Shown here: one piece after another, positions 18,943 to 29,314 of the stretch | How the letters are laid out: every line of letters begins with the position of its first letter | How positions within the stretch are numbered: the stretch's first letter is position 1 | Assembly: GCF_021654285.1 (NCBI RefSeq) | Contig: NZ_JAKFZS010000020.1 | Coordinates: 1 to 64,000, forward strand | Reading direction: 5' to 3' | Source: Pseudoalteromonas luteoviolacea | GTDB taxonomy: Bacteria; Pseudomonadota; Gammaproteobacteria; Enterobacterales; Alteromonadaceae | Length of the DNA stretch: 64,000 nucleotides | Translations under genes and position numbers: made by a program | Notes under the pieces: generated by a model | The model's database searches: none | Told to the model about the DNA's origin: nothing | The model's input: the letters and a program-made list of their open reading frames with translations, nothing else

Positions 18943-19940
18943 TACACTTTGCTCCAACTACGCAAGGTATCAAACACACTCATATTGGTGGCTTTTGCCA
19001 GCTCTAAGGCTTTGCTTGATACCGGCTGATTATCATTGAGCTTGGTAAAATCCATCACCGTTGAGCCTGTTGCTAAATCAAGCCAAACCGATGCAAAAAA
19101 AGAGGCAGGCACCGGTCGGCAATACACCACCAAAGAGGCGGAGGAGCTGAGCTGTCCAAAGTTATAAAAGCACCAAGGCTGCCAATGGTTATCTGCCACT
19201 GTATTGGTGATCAAATGCAGCCAAAATGCGGCGACCAGCTTGCTATCATCACCTAATTGTGGCATCGGTAACTTGATCCCAAATTGGCTGCGTTTGCAGC
19301 CCTGCGCCGATAAGCCTTTAAGCGCATGCATCAACTGCTCAATAAGTGCGCCGCGCTGCTCAACAGTCGATAAGCCCAGCGCAAACCAGATGCGCTCAAT
19401 GGGTTGCTTTCTTAGCGCTTCCATCGAGGTATTAAAGTCCAATTCCTGATCGCACATCTCACCTAAAGGCTGTAACTCATGTGCTGTTTTTTGCATCATC
19501 TCTAAAGAGCTCGCACTTTTGATCAGCTCATGATTTAAAATTAAAGAGCGAATAATGTTAAAGCGTTCATACAATAAAAACGCCGGATGCGTTTTAAAGT
19601 CCGCATTACTGCACAAAATAAATGAGCTAAATGGATACTGCCTACCGCTTTTGTCTTGGCTTGGCTGCAATACTCCCATCATGCTGTTGTCAGCCTCACC
19701 ACCAGCAATAAAAAACAGCGTTGTCAATTGGTCGTCAAAATGGCTGTCGCCTTGCAACGCACTGCGGCACACATGTGCGTAGCCCTCTTGCAGCCAATGA
19801 TCCATGTTGATGACTTCACGCGAGTCTACGTGATACTTCACAAAATCGGCTTGTATCGGGCTTTTGCCCATAAAGCCAAAAGGCAAGCTCACGGGTACCT
19901 TGTTGGGTTTTTTATTGGAAAAAAAGCTGAACATACTCAT
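18942..19940 (-). CDS. tagF: T6SS-associated protein TagF
   Basis: A 332-residue protein whose N-terminus (GFMGKSPIQADFVKY near residue 22) matches the TagF/BMA_A0400 family. TagF acts in posttranslational control of T6SS, best known as a repressor working with Fha in the Ppk/Ppp pathway. No ppkA, pppA or fha gene is visible in this window, so those partners would have to lie elsewhere or be absent. It lies four bases after tssM and overlaps tssA by one base. Confidence 0.9.
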   Translation of the reverse strand: MSMFSFFSNKKPNKVPVSLPFGFMGKSPIQADFVKYHVDSREVINMDHWLQEGYAHVCRSALQGDSHFDDQLTTLFFIAGGEADNSMMGVLQPSQDKSGRQYPFSSFILCSNADFKTHPAFLLYERFNIIRSLILNHELIKSASSLEMMQKTAHELQPLGEMCDQELDFNTSMEALRKQPIERIWFALGLSTVEQRGALIEQLMHALKGLSAQGCKRSQFGIKLPMPQLGDDSKLVAAFWLHLITNTVADNHWQPWCFYNFGQLSSSASLVVYCRPVPASFFASVWLDLATGSTVMDFTKLNDNQPVSSKALELAKATNMSVFDTLRSWSKV

Positions 19941-19943
19941 CCC

Positions 19944-22900
19944 TTACTGCACCTGCTTTGCTGCTTGACTGGCCAGTTGCACACGGCCTGTGAACAAGGC
20001 TTCTGGCAAGGCAAAAGACGACATAAAGTACTTGCTGAAGATACCGCTATTGCGACTAGATTTAAGCGCTACCTGTACCTGAATATGTTCATGAGCTTCG
20101 CTACTTTCTTCTTCAGGCAATAGCAACTCCCACGTCGCCATATACTCTGTGCCTTTAACCCATTTAACACGCGCTTCGTTGAGTATTTTCAATAACGCCC
20201 ATGGGCCGTCTTTTTGGATCTCTATCCGATTGCCTTTGCGATCCATGCCATAGATGGTGGCCTTTTCTGCCCCTGTTCTTGCGGGCCAAGTAAACCTGCG
20301 CCACTCTTCAGGTTCGTTGCGATAGCGATAGCTTTGGTCGCTGTAGCCTATGTAGGTTTCACGCACACCGCGCTGCGCAACAGGCATCATTTGGAAACTG
20401 ATCCCCACTTCAGAGCCCTCTCTTGGGAACAATGAACGCGTTACTTTGCGCGCCTTGGTCAATTTATCCAGTACGGGCTTGTCAAAACCAAGGCCGATGC
20501 CATTCCAAGTTTTTTCTACCCACACACCGCGTTTAAGCTTTAAAAACGGTGCCAAGTTTGCATCCATAAATTCCCAAAAAATACCGGAGTCGCGATTAAG
20601 TAGCTCAGAGATGTCCTCAACGGCGGCATCTGGCCCAGTTAAGTTAAACGGGTATTTACCTTTGAGGTTGTCCTTGTAGCTGATATACACATTGTTGTAC
20701 CAACGATCGTTTAGCTGACTTCTTGCTTCGTTCATCACGGTTTGCACACTGGCTAATAGCGGCGCTTTTAATAGTCGCTCCAGCACTTGCTTACTGTCTG
20801 GGTCAAGCGCTCTCACTTGGCTTTCTACCACCACCCATGCACTTTGCAATGCGTTCTCTTTGTCTTCACCCGTTAATAGCGAGCGTGAAAACTCCATCGC
20901 CATGAAGTCATCATCATTACTGGCTGCAATGTCTTTGATATCCGAGTGGAAGGCACTTAATGCACCTAAATATTGCTGCAGATAATCTGAGATCTGTGCC
21001 TCTTCAGAGACTGAGGTATAGCGTCTTAAATCCGCGAAACGCTGTGCCAATTCAGGTACTTTTTTGCTGCTTAAGCTTTCAAGCCCTTTACTGTTGCCAA
21101 GCAAGGTATCTGACTTCACTTTATCAATGATTTTCTCACTCACACCACTGAGCTTTTCAGGCTCTTGAAGCGGTGCATTACTCAAGTTAATGTTGGCGTC
21201 TATGGCCTTCATTAAATCCACCAAAGGCCCTTGCGTAGAAGACAATTGCCCTAATGTTAGGCTGGCTGCGTTGCTGGTATTAAATGGTCTTACTTCAACA
21301 GCATTAATAAAATCAAACCACGCCGTGGCGTACTCTTTAAAATATAAAGCCCGAATAGCGCTGGCCAGTTCATTGGCTTTGGCTTCATCAATGGCGCCTT
21401 CAGCACCTGCTTGCTCAGTCCCCATCACCCAATCACCAGAAAAAGCAATGTTTGCGCGACGCTTTATCTCGCTGTATACCTCTGATTGCCATGCCTTTTG
21501 AGTAAAGACATACGGTACAGTCAACTCACTTTTCAAAAAGGTTTTATTATTTTGGCTCATCATTTGATCGAGCGTCAGTTCAGGGTTGGAAACAGAGACT
21601 TTGTCCTTGATCTGCCCGTAGATCACATCAGGCTGCGGATCTGTGGTTAAGTTGGCTCTGGCCTGTGCAATGAGGTGCTCCTGTGACGTCCACACATCCA
21701 GCCCTGGCGCTTCAGTGTCTTGGCGTAATTGTGCGATGTAAAAATTAACCAAGGCACGCATCTTCTCTGTGGTTTGCGCCGTTTCATCCGCCTCGATATC
21801 CAACTCTAAGCGCTGTGCCACCATGCTCAAAATAGCATTGCTCACAAACGCATGATCTAAACGCGCAAACTCATCACTCATCATCAGCTGAAACTTCATC
21901 AAGTTGTAATAGCTGTCTCGCAGTTGCGGTTCGACACGTTTGATCACTTGTTCTTCAGCGATTTGCAAGTCTTGCCACTGAGTGTGTGAACTGGCCAAAG
22001 CCGTTGCAATTTGCTGTGCTGCTGGTCCGCCAATTAATGATTGCACGCGCTGCTGCAAGATATGTTTTATCGGTGCCTTGGTGGTGTCCGCTGAATACAC
22101 GCCCAATAGAAAGTACCAAGGTAACTTCTGCTCATACGCCTCGAGTGTTTGATAGTGCTCAAACAACGCCAACACAGCATTAAACTGCTCAACCTCAGAT
22201 TGATGTTCCACACTGGTGGCAATTACGTGCTTACTCAATAGCTCACCGGTATTAAGCAATTGCGTGTTATGGGTATAAGAGTTAAACAACAACCCAGACA
22301 TCAAGCCAATCGCTGTGATGCTGGTGCAGATTGCCAAGCCTTTGACCCATTTTTGTATCTTGCGCTTTTTGCGGTTGCCTTTAGTGAGGTCTTGCAATTT
22401 AAACATCACTTCATTGAAGACTTTGTTGACAAAAAATGCGCTGGTTAAACTTTGCTGACGGTATTCAAATAACACTGAGCGGAAGGTCGCCAGTTTGGTT
22501 TTAGAGCTGCGCTCAATAGGCACCCCTTCTTGCGTGCCTGAGGTAAAATAGACCCCCGCAAACCAAGGGACCTCTTGGAATGGATTTTCTTTGAATAAGA
22601 TCTCAACAAACTCGCTGACCTTATCAGATGCCGCTTTAAACTGATTTGGAAAGTCGTAAATAAGCTGTTTACGCTGGGTATCTCGCTCGCGCGTCATCTT
22701 GACTAATCGCTGCTGACACAGGCGCTGATACATGCTTTCCATTTCTGCATTAAAGGTGTCACAAGCCTCATCGCTGGTTGGCGTTTGATTTTTATCCAGT
22801 AAATAAGCGCCCCACGGCTGCAAGCGCTCTTGCTCTGATAGCTCGTTAAAAAACGGCTCAAACCCGCTAATCAAATCGGTTTTGGTAAACACGATATAAA

Positions 22901-23669
22901 TCGGGAAAATAATCCCAAGTTGGTTGATAAGTTCGTCAATACGAGTGCGAATTTGCTTAACATGGTCTCGTACTTGTTCAGTATCTGAAGTTAAAATATC
23001 CGCGATACTGATGGCGACCATTACACCATTGATGGGTAGCTTTGGACGGTTTTTCTTAAGCAATTTTAAAAACGACAACCACTGCTCTTTGTCGCTCTCT
23101 TCAGTGGTATAGCGGCCTGCCGTATCAATTAAAATCGCTTGATCTGAAAACCACCAATCACAATTGCGCGTACCGCCAAAGCCCTGAATATGCATTTGAT
23201 TCGATTTAGAATAGGGGAAATGCAGTCCAGAATTAGCAAACAAAGTGCTTTTACCGGTCGCAGACGGACCGATGATCATATACCAAGGCAGCGCATATAA
23301 CGCCGTATTACCACGATATCCAGCACCGAGGTGAGACGCCTTTAATGCAGCCAGAGCGTCTTGCATCTTTTCTTTAATTTCTGCCACTTCCGCTTCAGAG
23401 CTGGCATTGTGATTAGCCAGTTCTGACGCCAGCTTATCACCAGAGCGCTTTGCCCACAGCCAACGCACAAACAGCACCAGCATGAAGACGACAAAAATGC
23501 CGCCCATCAACCATAGTCGCTGATCAACGCCACCTAAGCCAATGAAACGGCCGCCAAACCAAGCCAAGCTTAGTAGAGCAAAAAGTCCTATCCATTTGGC
23601 TGTTGCCCGTGAAGAAAAGAAATTAAGTAAGAGGTGAATTAAACCACTTTTATTAACTGAACCCGCCAT
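19944..23669 (-). CDS. tssM: T6SS inner-membrane protein TssM (IcmF)
   Basis: A 1241-residue IcmF/TssM protein. It has two N-terminal membrane spans (about residues 25-42 and 52-72), a cytoplasmic NTPase domain with Walker A GPSATGKST near 134-142, a third span near 430-448, and a large periplasmic part. TssM joins TssL and TssJ to form the trans-envelope complex. Walker A is intact, unlike in some family members. The gene follows tssL by four bases. Confidence 0.95.
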   Translation of the reverse strand: MAGSVNKSGLIHLLLNFFSSRATAKWIGLFALLSLAWFGGRFIGLGGVDQRLWLMGGIFVVFMLVLFVRWLWAKRSGDKLASELANHNASSEAEVAEIKEKMQDALAALKASHLGAGYRGNTALYALPWYMIIGPSATGKSTLFANSGLHFPYSKSNQMHIQGFGGTRNCDWWFSDQAILIDTAGRYTTEESDKEQWLSFLKLLKKNRPKLPINGVMVAISIADILTSDTEQVRDHVKQIRTRIDELINQLGIIFPIYIVFTKTDLISGFEPFFNELSEQERLQPWGAYLLDKNQTPTSDEACDTFNAEMESMYQRLCQQRLVKMTRERDTQRKQLIYDFPNQFKAASDKVSEFVEILFKENPFQEVPWFAGVYFTSGTQEGVPIERSSKTKLATFRSVLFEYRQQSLTSAFFVNKVFNEVMFKLQDLTKGNRKKRKIQKWVKGLAICTSITAIGLMSGLLFNSYTHNTQLLNTGELLSKHVIATSVEHQSEVEQFNAVLALFEHYQTLEAYEQKLPWYFLLGVYSADTTKAPIKHILQQRVQSLIGGPAAQQIATALASSHTQWQDLQIAEEQVIKRVEPQLRDSYYNLMKFQLMMSDEFARLDHAFVSNAILSMVAQRLELDIEADETAQTTEKMRALVNFYIAQLRQDTEAPGLDVWTSQEHLIAQARANLTTDPQPDVIYGQIKDKVSVSNPELTLDQMMSQNNKTFLKSELTVPYVFTQKAWQSEVYSEIKRRANIAFSGDWVMGTEQAGAEGAIDEAKANELASAIRALYFKEYATAWFDFINAVEVRPFNTSNAASLTLGQLSSTQGPLVDLMKAIDANINLSNAPLQEPEKLSGVSEKIIDKVKSDTLLGNSKGLESLSSKKVPELAQRFADLRRYTSVSEEAQISDYLQQYLGALSAFHSDIKDIAASNDDDFMAMEFSRSLLTGEDKENALQSAWVVVESQVRALDPDSKQVLERLLKAPLLASVQTVMNEARSQLNDRWYNNVYISYKDNLKGKYPFNLTGPDAAVEDISELLNRDSGIFWEFMDANLAPFLKLKRGVWVEKTWNGIGLGFDKPVLDKLTKARKVTRSLFPREGSEVGISFQMMPVAQRGVRETYIGYSDQSYRYRNEPEEWRRFTWPARTGAEKATIYGMDRKGNRIEIQKDGPWALLKILNEARVKWVKGTEYMATWELLLPEEESSEAHEHIQVQVALKSSRNSGIFSKYFMSSFALPEALFTGRVQLASQAAKQVQ

Positions 23670-23673
23670 AGCA

Positions 23674-24405
23674 CTACCTAATATTCCCTGTTTTTTCTAA
23701 CTGCGTTAATACTGCAACCTGTTGCTCTAGCTCAATAAACTGCTCGTCTGCTTTGCCTTGCAAATATTGGTGAAAGCCCAAATACATCAACAGCAACACC
23801 GCCACGGTGATACTGAAAATCACCCAGTAAGGAAGCCTTCTGCCCAATTGCGTCACAACATGCTCAGCAGGCATACAGGTGTCTGATAAATTCAGCGGTA
23901 CTTTGCCTGACAGCTCTTCCAACTGGGCGCGCACATCTAACATCAGGGCTTTAAGCTGCTCTACACCCTTAATTTTATAAACCCCTTCAAAACCCAGCTG
24001 CATACAGACGAAATACACTTCGATAACCGCCCGCTTGCTGGCACCGGCTTGACGAATGTGAGTCAGCTTTTCAAAAAATGCTTCCCCAGCTCTTGAATTA
24101 CCAAACAGCTCAAGTTGCAGAGGACGAGCCATCCAAGCCATTCTGGATTCCATTTCAGAGGCCATTATTTGCTCATCAAGATAGGCTGTGAGTGCAAATT
24201 TGGCTTCTTGCATGTCACTTGCGGTGATCCCATTGGCGTAACAATCGCGCTCAAATTCATCAAAGGCATTCAGCGCTTGCTCACGCAATGCTTCGATGTC
24301 TGTTGACTGGCAACCCCCTTGCCTGACCGAATGCACTATGTCTAGCACGGGCGAAATACAGGCCAATAATTCAGTGTGTGTTGATGTCCTTGTCATAACC
24401 GTCAT
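23674..24405 (-). CDS. tssL: T6SS inner-membrane protein TssL (DotU)
   Basis: A 243-residue DotU-family protein: a cytoplasmic helical domain with the typical ALTAYLDEQI segment near residue 70 and YFVCMQLGFEGVYK near 130, then a single C-terminal membrane span near 195-213. There is no C-terminal peptidoglycan-binding OmpA domain, so wall anchoring must come from another protein. An AGGAG lies just before the ATG at 24405. It follows tssK by six bases. Confidence 0.95.
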   Translation of the reverse strand: MTVMTRTSTHTELLACISPVLDIVHSVRQGGCQSTDIEALREQALNAFDEFERDCYANGITASDMQEAKFALTAYLDEQIMASEMESRMAWMARPLQLELFGNSRAGEAFFEKLTHIRQAGASKRAVIEVYFVCMQLGFEGVYKIKGVEQLKALMLDVRAQLEELSGKVPLNLSDTCMPAEHVVTQLGRRLPYWVIFSITVAVLLLMYLGFHQYLQGKADEQFIELEQQVAVLTQLEKTGNIR

Positions 24406-24411
24406 TCACTC

Positions 24412-25749
24412 CTATTTGGTCACGCTCACCAATTCAATTTGTACGCTTTGCAAGCTGTACGGCACAAAGATACGCAATGAAAGCTCTTGTTTTATTTGCG
24501 CCCATGCCGCACTAGAGGCATTGATCTTGAAGTATTCATAGCCGCCTTTGAGTGACACCTTGCTGGGAGGTCTTTGGCAGTGGGTCAGCTCAGCGCCGCC
24601 CAGAGCTGATGCGATCAACATTTCAATTTGTGACGATGCCGCCACTTTCACTTGGTCGGCAAATAGTTCTATCCACTGTGTTGATTCGTGCTCAAAGAAT
24701 GCCGCTAAATAGAACTCATTATTTCTAAACTGATCGGCTTCAAAGCCAGTGACTTCAAACATCGAGTCAGAGAGCTTTTCAAGTGGTAAATTAGCGGAGC
24801 GCTTGGTACTAATACTGCCGATAAGCTGTTGTATTTGAGATTCAAAATAGCCAAAGATTTGTCCCAAATTGTCATGCTGATAAGGCGGTATATCTATCTG
24901 TTGCTCTGCTTCAAAATGGGCCAATTGAGTCAGTAATGTACTCATGGCAATGTACATGTCTTCTGGATGGGTATACTGGGACAACAATAAGTGGTTCAGA
25001 TAAGGCATATTTGCAGACATGGCTTGTAATAGCATAAATTGCTTTAAATCACTGGGACCAAAATCTTCAACAACGCCCATCTGTGCGCGACTTGATTGCA
25101 GCGCTTGATACTTGGCGTTTAAAATATTACCTGCACTATTGAGCCGAGAAAATGTCGGTGCATGGACACGCACGTTAAGTAGTGAGGGCACAAAATGTGT
25201 ATCAAATGCAAACTCCCCTTGCTCATTGGTTATCACCTTTGCACACTGCAACTGTTCAATAAAGCTTTGGCTGGATGAGCTTTCAATTAACATTAGTTTG
25301 GGCTTGGCCACCATGACCTCTTTGCCTCGCGCAGGGTCATGCTCATCTTGTAGTTCTACAAATTCACATTGGTAGGCACTGAGTTGACCATTTTGCGGAT
25401 AACCTTTTATGTCACTCACTGCGTGATTGGTTGCCAGCGCTAAACTCAGCGTCACAGATTGCTGACCGTCATCGAGCTCATACGTGAGCGCATCTGAGTC
25501 AGTAAACGACATTTCGATTAACCGGCCACTTTTGAAAATAACGCTGACAGCCAACAGTTTAACCACGCCTTTTGCAATGGCGCTTTCATCAAACTGCAGA
25601 CGATAGAATCCATAAGGCACTTTTTGCGATAAACGACTACGCGCAGCCATTTCACTTTGCAAATGCTTATCCAAGTGCTGAAAGTGCTGCTGACTCAACA
25701 TCACACCCTCAGCCCACACTGGCTTAAAAGACAGGTTATCGAATATCAT
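24412..25749 (-). CDS. tssK: T6SS baseplate-membrane connector TssK
   Basis: A 445-residue TssK. The KPVWAEGVMLSQQHFQ segment at residues 8-23 is a family signature, and the YGFYRLQFDESAI and later C-terminal domains fit. TssK links the baseplate to the TssJLM membrane complex. The order tssJ-K-L-M is the standard one and the genes are separated by three to six bases. Confidence 0.95.
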   Translation of the reverse strand: MIFDNLSFKPVWAEGVMLSQQHFQHLDKHLQSEMAARSRLSQKVPYGFYRLQFDESAIAKGVVKLLAVSVIFKSGRLIEMSFTDSDALTYELDDGQQSVTLSLALATNHAVSDIKGYPQNGQLSAYQCEFVELQDEHDPARGKEVMVAKPKLMLIESSSSQSFIEQLQCAKVITNEQGEFAFDTHFVPSLLNVRVHAPTFSRLNSAGNILNAKYQALQSSRAQMGVVEDFGPSDLKQFMLLQAMSANMPYLNHLLLSQYTHPEDMYIAMSTLLTQLAHFEAEQQIDIPPYQHDNLGQIFGYFESQIQQLIGSISTKRSANLPLEKLSDSMFEVTGFEADQFRNNEFYLAAFFEHESTQWIELFADQVKVAASSQIEMLIASALGGAELTHCQRPPSKVSLKGGYEYFKINASSAAWAQIKQELSLRIFVPYSLQSVQIELVSVTK

Positions 25750-25752
25750 GAG

Positions 25753-26205
25753 CTAGTCTTCCGCACCCGGTACATACAATGCATTGCTTTGGACTTCGAT
25801 ATCAAGCGACGTTGATAATGGAACCGGCCAGTCGTTTAGGTCGTAATAGGTGCGCCATTTACCATCGGTGCGCTCACGAAATAGCGCAACAAAGCCAACA
25901 TACTTGGCAGAGTCAGCTCGCTCAAAGTTGATTTTTAGGCGTTCAGAAGGGTTAATGGTGCGCTCTTCAACTGTGATCAGAGAGCTGGCCAAAATAGACC
26001 TATCTTCTTTCCACAGTTGTTCAAACGTCGCGTTTCTAAAGGCTTGTACATCAGTAAGCTGATACACCTTCAACACCACAGGCAATGGCTCATCAAACTT
26101 ATTTAAGTTTATGTTATCGGTCGCCTGAACATCTAATTTTACCTGAGTCGTCATACATGCAGACAAACTTAGCAGCGCCACAAAACAGACAATCAACCTC
26201 GCCAT
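25753..26205 (-). CDS. tssJ: T6SS outer-membrane lipoprotein TssJ
   Basis: A 150-residue lipoprotein with a short signal peptide and lipobox LSAC (lipidated Cys17, Met at +2). The mature part is a small beta-sandwich with a LKVYQLTD segment near residue 47, typical of TssJ. It anchors the TssM periplasmic part to the outer membrane. It is the first gene of the main minus-strand T6SS operon, so the T6SS promoter should lie in the following intergenic region. Confidence 0.93.
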   Translation of the reverse strand: MARLIVCFVALLSLSACMTTQVKLDVQATDNINLNKFDEPLPVVLKVYQLTDVQAFRNATFEQLWKEDRSILASSLITVEERTINPSERLKINFERADSAKYVGFVALFRERTDGKWRTYYDLNDWPVPLSTSLDIEVQSNALYVPGAED

Positions 26206-26695
26206 GATTTTATTCCTTGTAGTGAATTACATAAGTTTTATTGTTTTGGTACAGGTGTTCACAACTGCGAATGATGTCCATTGAAGCCCTGCGGCATAAA
26301 TGGCCTTAAATTAGCGGATTGCAAATCGTCTTGCTTATAAACCGCAACTAAACACCTAGCTTAAACTTCAACATCAATGCTTGATTAAAATCAAAAAGCA
26401 GTAATAAAGAATCATTTATTGTTAATTTATTGATTCAATAATTACCCACATTTGTACCCTTGCCAAAAATCGACACAGACAATACATAAAATAAATCTCC
26501 AGATCAAACCATTTAATCAAAAATAAAATATTTGATTAACAAAAACACGTACTTTATGATCAAAAACAAACTTAAAGCATGAGTTTAACTCATATTAAAG
26601 CGTTAAAAATACAGTTTAAACCCGAAATTCGATTACATAAAAGTTACATTCAAGTGAAACAAAAATGAAAAACTTCAACGATTAAGGATAGAAAA
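26206..26695 (+). promoter_or_regulatory. Divergent intergenic region, tssJ / second vgrG
   Basis: A 490-base, strongly AT-rich stretch with no convincing gene. It must hold the promoter of the main T6SS operon (minus) and that of the second vgrG (plus). I looked for sigma-54 type GG-N10-GC elements near tssJ and found none convincing. An AAGGA lies six bases before the vgrG ATG at 26696. Several A/T-tracts could bind nucleoid proteins such as H-NS, which is an inference from composition. Confidence 0.5.
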
Positions 26696-28771
26696 ATGGC
26701 ACAAACAAGGATGCAAATATATGGACTGAGTCATCAAGCTTTTGTTACATACTTTGAATTAACTTCATGTATTAGTGAGTTTTTTTTATTAAACGTCAAA
26801 ATAGAGTCTAAACTCAAAATCGATAATGATTTAGTATTAGGAAATACTGTTACTTTTGAAACAATACATAAGGATGGTAAGAGTACATTTTTTACTGCAA
26901 CCTTGAGCGATTTTTCAGCTCAGCATGTGCACTCACAGCTTTACCAATATCAGCTTACGCTCAAACCTAAGCTCTCAAGGTTGGTCGACTCTCAACACAG
27001 CCGCATTTTTGTAAACTCCGATGTACGCTCTGTCATCCAGCAGCTACTGACTCAAGCGGGCTATCAAGCCGATCAGATTGATTGGCGGCTGTCACACCCT
27101 CTCCCTTTTGAAAAAATCAGAGTGCAACCCCTTGAGCAAGACCACCAGTTTTTACTTCGAACCTTGCAGCAATATGGGCTGTTTTACTGGTTTGAGTGCA
27201 CTGGCTTAAACGAAAAAGTGGTGTTCAGTGACAGTAACCTCAACTCGCCTTATGTCAGTCGAACTCAGTTAAGGCTGCGCAGCAGCGATGGTATAGAGCG
27301 CAATAACACCAGTCAGCATGTCGGCTTTTTTGAGTTTAATCGAGAAGTGGCATGGCATTTAGAGGGCAGTCAAGTTCACCAATCCACCAGCCCACCAAGC
27401 ACAGGAACGAGTGTCACAAAAAATTACTTTGAGCCCAACTTAAATGCACAAAGCACAGTCCAGTTAAGCACAGATTTTGAACTCTCAGCACGCGCTAAAA
27501 ATGATGTGCTGCGCCTCACAGGTAATGTGCCAGACGCTCTACCTGGGTATTCATTCTCACTCGTATGCAATGCCATTGGCCAAGTCAGTGGCGATTATTT
27601 ATGCATTGAAGCAAAGCACATATTCAGTGCAGGTAGCAGCGAAGAGCCAGATAGTGCCCGCCATCATTGCAAGATTACCTGTATTCCTCGTAGCAACCCG
27701 TTTAAGCTCCCCATACAACCAAACTTACCAAAACCTATGGTATTTCGCGCGCATGTGGTCACCGAGCAAGCAGGCAATGACCCGACTCAAGTGGCCCTAG
27801 ATAGCAACGGGCACTATAACTATAAACCCCAATATGCAGAAGATATCTCGGTTGTGCCGCACGCAATTAAGGCACTCACACGCTATGCCTGCAGCGGCCA
27901 AGCTCAAGCCACAGGCTGGCATTTTCCACTCTTGCCGAGCAGCCAAGTACTGATAGGTTGCATCAATAACGACCCGGACAATACCTTTATCATGGGGTTT
28001 GCCTCGGACCAGCAGCAAACAAGTTTAGTCACCAGTCAAAATGCTGAACACAATATCATGCAAACGCGCACCGATAACCAACTGCTTTTTGATGACAATG
28101 AGCGCACACCTAAGATACTGCTCAAAACCCTCAACGGCGAGCAGCATATCGAGCTAAACAGCGACCGTAGCGCCCCATTTATTCAAGTAGCCGCTCAACA
28201 AGGTGCAATGACGCTGATCAGTGCTGATGACTTCACCGTTCAAAGTGATAACCGCATCCAAATGCAAGCACGCGCAAGTGCGCAGATCAAATCAAAAAAA
28301 GCCGTCGCTATGCGCACAGATAGAAGTACCATTGAAACGCACAGCAATAGCATTCAAAACCTCACCGGCAGTAAAATAGAAGCCAGCGCCAATACCCATA
28401 GCAGCATCAAATCAGGGAAACATATAAACTGCGTCATTGGACAAGACTGTAACCTTGAAAGTGTCGGTGGCATTGTGCTCTGTGCGCCTAATGGTAGTCA
28501 GGTGATCCACGGTGATGATGGTATCACCATACGCGGCCTTGGTATGGGTACGCTCGGTCTGTATAGCCAAGGCGCTTCTATCACCCTAGATACCAGCGGT
28601 AATATCGATATTATCGCGTCAAAACTACTGACGTTAAAAGGTAAGGCCGCAACCATACTAGATGGACCGGTAGAGTATGACTTTGAATCACCGCAAAGTC
28701 CTTCTGAGTCTGAAGAACCCAGCATTTCTGATGTCGAAGATAATAGCCGCGTCAGTATTCGCGATATTTAA
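26696..28771 (+). CDS. vgrG: Second VgrG spike protein
   Basis: A 691-residue VgrG on the strand opposite to the main cluster. The gp27-like part covers residues 1-330 (with the QDHQFLLRTLQQYGLFYWFE segment split by normal variation), then an OB-fold region near 390-430, then a beta-helical repeat region. The last 30 residues form an acidic, Ser/Glu/Pro-rich tail (SPSESEEPSISDVEDN) that is absent from the first VgrG. No enzyme domain is fused. It differs clearly from the 5064-7094 copy, so it probably carries different cargo, but no cargo or adaptor gene follows it here; the next gene is a convergent light sensor. Confidence 0.93.
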   Translation: MAQTRMQIYGLSHQAFVTYFELTSCISEFFLLNVKIESKLKIDNDLVLGNTVTFETIHKDGKSTFFTATLSDFSAQHVHSQLYQYQLTLKPKLSRLVDSQHSRIFVNSDVRSVIQQLLTQAGYQADQIDWRLSHPLPFEKIRVQPLEQDHQFLLRTLQQYGLFYWFECTGLNEKVVFSDSNLNSPYVSRTQLRLRSSDGIERNNTSQHVGFFEFNREVAWHLEGSQVHQSTSPPSTGTSVTKNYFEPNLNAQSTVQLSTDFELSARAKNDVLRLTGNVPDALPGYSFSLVCNAIGQVSGDYLCIEAKHIFSAGSSEEPDSARHHCKITCIPRSNPFKLPIQPNLPKPMVFRAHVVTEQAGNDPTQVALDSNGHYNYKPQYAEDISVVPHAIKALTRYACSGQAQATGWHFPLLPSSQVLIGCINNDPDNTFIMGFASDQQQTSLVTSQNAEHNIMQTRTDNQLLFDDNERTPKILLKTLNGEQHIELNSDRSAPFIQVAAQQGAMTLISADDFTVQSDNRIQMQARASAQIKSKKAVAMRTDRSTIETHSNSIQNLTGSKIEASANTHSSIKSGKHINCVIGQDCNLESVGGIVLCAPNGSQVIHGDDGITIRGLGMGTLGLYSQGASITLDTSGNIDIIASKLLTLKGKAATILDGPVEYDFESPQSPSESEEPSISDVEDNSRVSIRDI

Positions 28772-28777
28772 ACCCGT

Positions 28778-28794
28778 GCGGCACAGGGTGCCGC
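28778..28794. terminator. Hairpin between convergent vgrG and BLUF genes
   Basis: GCGGCAC and GTGCCGC form a seven-base GC-rich stem with a three-base loop, just after the vgrG stop and three bases from the BLUF stop. Only a weak T-rich stretch follows, so it may act as a modest terminator in either direction. Confidence 0.5.
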
Positions 28795-28796
28795 CA

Positions 28797-29219
28797 TTAT
28801 ATTTCGGTTTGAAAAGCTGCCATATCCACCAAAAAAGAAATGGCTTGAGCTTGCGTCATTTGCTCCGGATCGAACTCTGTTTGGCCGTTTTTTCGCAGTA
28901 ACTCATAAAAAGACTCAGATCCCCCCGCATAGCCCATTTGCCACTTTGCAAATGTGTGTTCAGACACTTCGTCATAGCTAATAATGGTGGCTTCTTCATG
29001 TCTCGGATCGTCTGCAATATCTAAGTAGAGCTCATTTACCGTTTCTCTGTCTCCCTCGAGTGCTTGTAAAAAAAACTGGTTTTCAAAGCACAGCATGCCA
29101 CACACCTCTAATTCGTCGTTATTCGAGCGCGCGGTTTGCAAAATATTGCGTAGATCCGACAAACTCATACTACGAGATGCCTGACTGTAATAGACCAATC
29201 TCACTAGCTTCATATCCAT
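28797..29219 (-). CDS. BLUF-domain blue-light sensor, single domain
   Basis: A 140-residue protein made of one BLUF domain plus a short C-terminal helix region. The flavin-site residues are present with exactly the spacing of AppA: Tyr10, Asn34, Gln52, Trp93 and Met95. It should bind FAD and sense blue light. There is no fused output domain, so it must act through a partner protein. Start may be ATG 29219 or ATG 29213; an AGGAG precedes both. It is convergent with the second vgrG and divergent from a histidine kinase gene. A link to either is possible but not shown by the sequence. Confidence 0.92.
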   Translation of the reverse strand: MDMKLVRLVYYSQASRSMSLSDLRNILQTARSNNDELEVCGMLCFENQFFLQALEGDRETVNELYLDIADDPRHEEATIISYDEVSEHTFAKWQMGYAGGSESFYELLRKNGQTEFDPEQMTQAQAISFLVDMAAFQTEI

Positions 29220-29314
29220 ACACTCCTAGTCTTCTTCATTGAACATGCCATTACACAGAAAGTGTAATCATTGGCTATAGTTATCAAAATTACAAGGCAA
29301 GAACCGCAACGATT

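Noticed and set aside
26206..26695. Sigma-54 promoter for the T6SS operon
   Set aside because: Several GC and CC dinucleotides occur but none has the GG-N10-GC spacing with a good flanking consensus.
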